From contig JBKDAM010000038.1 in the NCBI GenBank assembly GCA_046316495.1, forward strand, positions 85,704-149,703: 64,000 bases of DNA. Reading direction: 5' to 3'. This document shows positions 62,701 to 64,000 of the stretch, piece by piece; positions within the stretch are counted from its first letter, which is position 1; each line of letters begins with the position of its first letter. A model generated the notes under the pieces. That model was not told the origin of the DNA. It did no database searches and saw nothing but the letters and a program-made list of their open reading frames with translations. The translations under genes and the position numbers were made by a program. This DNA is from M3007 sp046316495 (GTDB lineage: Bacteria > Bacteroidota > Bacteroidia > Chitinophagales > Saprospiraceae).

Positions 62701-64000
62701 TTAAACTGGGAACAATGGTCCGTTTAAGACCTGTTCTAATGACTGCAGCGGTAGCATCACTTGGATTCTTACCAATGGCCATCTCAACAGGTGCTGGCGC
62801 AGAAGTACAACGACCTCTTGCAACCGTTGTAATTGGGGGATTAATTACCTCAACACTGCTTACCTTGATTGTATTACCCCTACTCTACGCACTGGTGTAT
62901 GATCGATCCAAGAAAGCAAAAGTTATCCCCATAGCGGCTGCGCTGATCATCAGTTTATCAGCATCCCATTTACTAAGTGCCCAAGCATTGACCGAACAAC
63001 AAGCATTGGATCTTATTCAAAAAGGACACCCAGCAATAAAAGCTGCTGAGCTGAACGTCCAACAACAACAACTGCTGGTAGGATCTGCAAGAGCGTTTGA
63101 GCCCGCTAATATTTTTCATAATGTCACAGCAGATCCAGACCTAGGATTGTTTGGTACCACCTCCTTAGGCCTTAGCCAGGCATTTCCCTCCAGAAAAATG
63201 ACTGTTGCAGGAAAAAACTATTATTCCACTAAAACAACAGAAGCGAAGGCAGAACAACGCATGACTAGACTCCGCCTGACAAAACAAGTGCGGGAAATTT
63301 ACCAACATCTAAGTTACTTGGAAGGCAAAAACACACTCTACCAACAACTGGATAGTGTCTTCCTTAACCTAGAATCCATAGCCACAGCAAAGTATCGGGC
63401 AGGAGAAAGTAATAAACTTGATCAGTTAGCTTTACAAAATAAAGCTGCCATGATTAAGTTGTCGATGAAAGCAATTCGCCACGAAATTGAATACGATCAA
63501 GCAGCACTCGGTCAACTCTTAGGCTTTCAAGGGCCAATTAAGGCAATTGCCGCACCCTTCGATCGCCAGACTTTTTCGATGGCAGACACAGCACTTATAC
63601 AACAGTCCGCAGCCGTAAAAACAGGGGCCGCAGCTATCGACATCGCAAATGCCCTCCAAGAAATCGAAAAGGCAAAACTTAGCCCCACCACAACAGCAGG
63701 TGTTTACGGGCAAGTTTTAGGAAACGGAGCGCTTTACCCAGGATGGCAGCTGGGACTAAATATACCTATTCTTAAAAAAAGTCAGCAAAAAACAATTGAA
63801 GCCGCCGCTCTAAATCAAAAGGTAGTAGAGGCCAACTACCAAGAACTACTAATTCAACAAAGAACCTTGCTCGCACATCTTTTGCACGAACAAGAAAAAT
63901 TTGAAATACTTTTAACCTATTACGACCAAAAGGGGAAACCCTTGGTTTCCGAACTCTTACGAACAGCAACGATTAATTACCAGTCTGGTGAATTGGAGTA
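59778..64000 (+). CDS. CzcA/CusA-type heavy-metal RND efflux permease fused to a TolC-like domain (3' end outside window)
   Basis: Inner-membrane proton-driven metal pump running past the end of the window (1407 codons visible). It begins with MLKNIIQFSVHNKVLIGLLT and has the RND duplication: two periplasmic loops and twelve helices. The proton-relay motif in helix 4 reads LDFGLIVDGAVIIVE, the DFGxxxDGAxxxxE form associated with divalent zinc/cobalt/cadmium-type pumps rather than the CusA copper/silver form, so a divalent cation is inferred. After the permease (about residue 1050) comes a hydrophobic linker that resembles an internal signal (ALIISLSASHLLSAQA) and then a TolC-like outer-membrane-factor region starting LTEQQALDLIQKGHPAIKAAEL. 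Such CzcA-TolC fusions are common in Bacteroidota. The membrane-fusion protein (CzcB) should lie downstream. Confidence 0.92.
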   Translation, partial: MLKNIIQFSVHNKVLIGLLTASICVLGIWSFTQLPIDAIPDNTNNQVQVLTVCPTLATQEVEQFVTSPIENTLKAIPGVVELRSISRFGLSVITIVFEDEIDIYWARQQINERLKSAEDLIPPGFGSPELAPISTGLGEILHYRVEAEPGYEDKYSASDLRTIQDWVVKKQLTGTPGVIEINSFGGHLKQYEVAVTPERLRALGISLLDVLQALEMANENTGGAYIEKESNAYFIRAEGLAHSLEDLGKIVVKNTGNTSIKIADVGTVQFGSALRYGAVSRNGSGEIVLGIVMMLKGENAADVVGRVKTKLEDIKKSLPEGITVTTFLDREKLVNRTISTVEKNLLEGALIVVFVLTMLVGNFRAGLIIAAVIPLSMFFAFWMMHLFGVSANLMSLGALDFGLIVDGAVIIVEATLHFLHHKAFKWKDQSGEPFLKLNQIEMDESVTKSASSIIRSSVFGVVIILIVYLPILSLTGVEGRMFRPMAQTVSFALIGALILSLTFVPAASALFLNKTITTQATFADRLIQQLQSWYAPILVKAFLWKKTIVTATVVLLLLAGGLFSRMGGEFIPTLDEGDIMMHGFLRPGTSLSQTLESHRLVQKLILESFPDEVEQVISKIGSAEIPTDPMAIETADNILLLKDKSEWTKTKSKEELVAMIEEKVHEVPGMAFEFTQPIKMRFDEMMTGVRSDIAVKIFGENLDSLARVAHRAETILKKVPGLEDIKVEQTEGLPQIVIQYDYGKIARYGLHIRDVNAIVRAAFAGARAGTVFEDEKRFDLVVRLDQQHRKDLADVKRLPVTTHEGILIPLEEIATIEYKPGAAQISRDNAQRRIVIGANVRGRDVESAIMDVQSLINTQLKLPVGYSVAYGGQFENLQAAKARLSIAVPVALLLIFVLLYFAFNSLKESALIFTAIPMSAIGGVFALIIRGMPFSISAGVGFIALFGVAVLNGIVLLSYFNDLKKQGVEDVYERIKLGTMVRLRPVLMTAAVASLGFLPMAISTGAGAEVQRPLATVVIGGLITSTLLTLIVLPLLYALVYDRSKKAKVIPIAAALIISLSASHLLSAQALTEQQALDLIQKGHPAIKAAELNVQQQQLLVGSARAFEPANIFHNVTADPDLGLFGTTSLGLSQAFPSRKMTVAGKNYYSTKTTEAKAEQRMTRLRLTKQVREIYQHLSYLEGKNTLYQQLDSVFLNLESIATAKYRAGESNKLDQLALQNKAAMIKLSMKAIRHEIEYDQAALGQLLGFQGPIKAIAAPFDRQTFSMADTALIQQSAAVKTGAAAIDIANALQEIEKAKLSPTTTAGVYGQVLGNGALYPGWQLGLNIPILKKSQQKTIEAAALNQKVVEANYQELLIQQRTLLAHLLHEQEKFEILLTYYDQKGKPLVSELLRTATINYQSGELE

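Overview
The window is about 64 kb of a Bacteroidota chromosome, most likely from the Saprospiraceae/Chitinophagales side of the phylum. The clues are type IX secretion C-terminal domains, promoters of the TAnnTTTG type, a fused alpha-beta 2-oxoacid dehydrogenase E1, a large PurF-like amidophosphoribosyltransferase, and a heavy-metal RND pump fused to a TolC-like domain. No rRNA, tRNA, insertion sequence, prophage or CRISPR array was recognised. The genus assignment is inference.

Bases 1-5420 hold the distal part of a type I restriction-modification operon: the end of an ORF6N/PLD-like protein, hsdS, hsdR and a YgjP-like zinc metallopeptidase, all overlapping by 1-4 bases. hsdM should lie just upstream of the window. 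Bases 5446-6371 hold the most unusual object here. A GxxExxY-family (PD-(D/E)XK-like) gene is embedded in arrays of a 9-nt unit beginning AATC. The arrays switch strand (AATC to GATT) around a conserved core, so each module can fold into a hairpin, and the start codon of the GxxExxY gene lies inside the repeat module.

From 6.4 kb onward the content is core-type chromosome. 6.4-13 kb: esterase, phosphohexomutase, lipid kinase, a T9SS cargo protein and a WD40 protein. 13-16.2 kb (minus): a Dna2-like helicase with a Cas4/RecB-type nuclease domain. 16.4-23.5 kb: nadD, a P-type cation ATPase, fused 2-oxoacid dehydrogenase E1 with a methylmalonyl-CoA mutase small subunit, and an anti-sigma-type ATPase. 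23.5-29.6 kb: a lipoprotein, a second esterase, a duplicated-domain T9SS protein and an iscS-iscU-iscA operon. 29.8-40.5 kb: GH20 hexosaminidase, amino-acid permease, an envelope protein, tRNA hydroxylase TrhO, a fatty acid hydroxylase-type enzyme, a CrtA-like protein, thiolase and Ogt. 40.9-56.4 kb: dnaE, a minus-strand three-gene operon with YigZ, an ABC ATPase, SulP transporter, aminotransferase, lepA-rsmG, panB and a PurF-like enzyme. 56.5-64 kb: a TolB-like propeller protein, a stand-alone McrB-N-terminal-like protein, a LysE exporter, a small His-containing protein and the RND-TolC fusion, which runs off the window.

From about 6.4 kb on, the + strand is clearly richer in C than G whichever strand is coding, whereas samples of the restriction locus look balanced. 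This fits horizontal acquisition of the first 6 kb. Several genes have a TAnnTTTG box only 4-8 nt before the start codon, suggesting leaderless or nearly leaderless mRNAs. Six convincing intrinsic terminator hairpins are visible. One of them follows a strong promoter upstream of panB and defines a candidate small RNA or attenuator.
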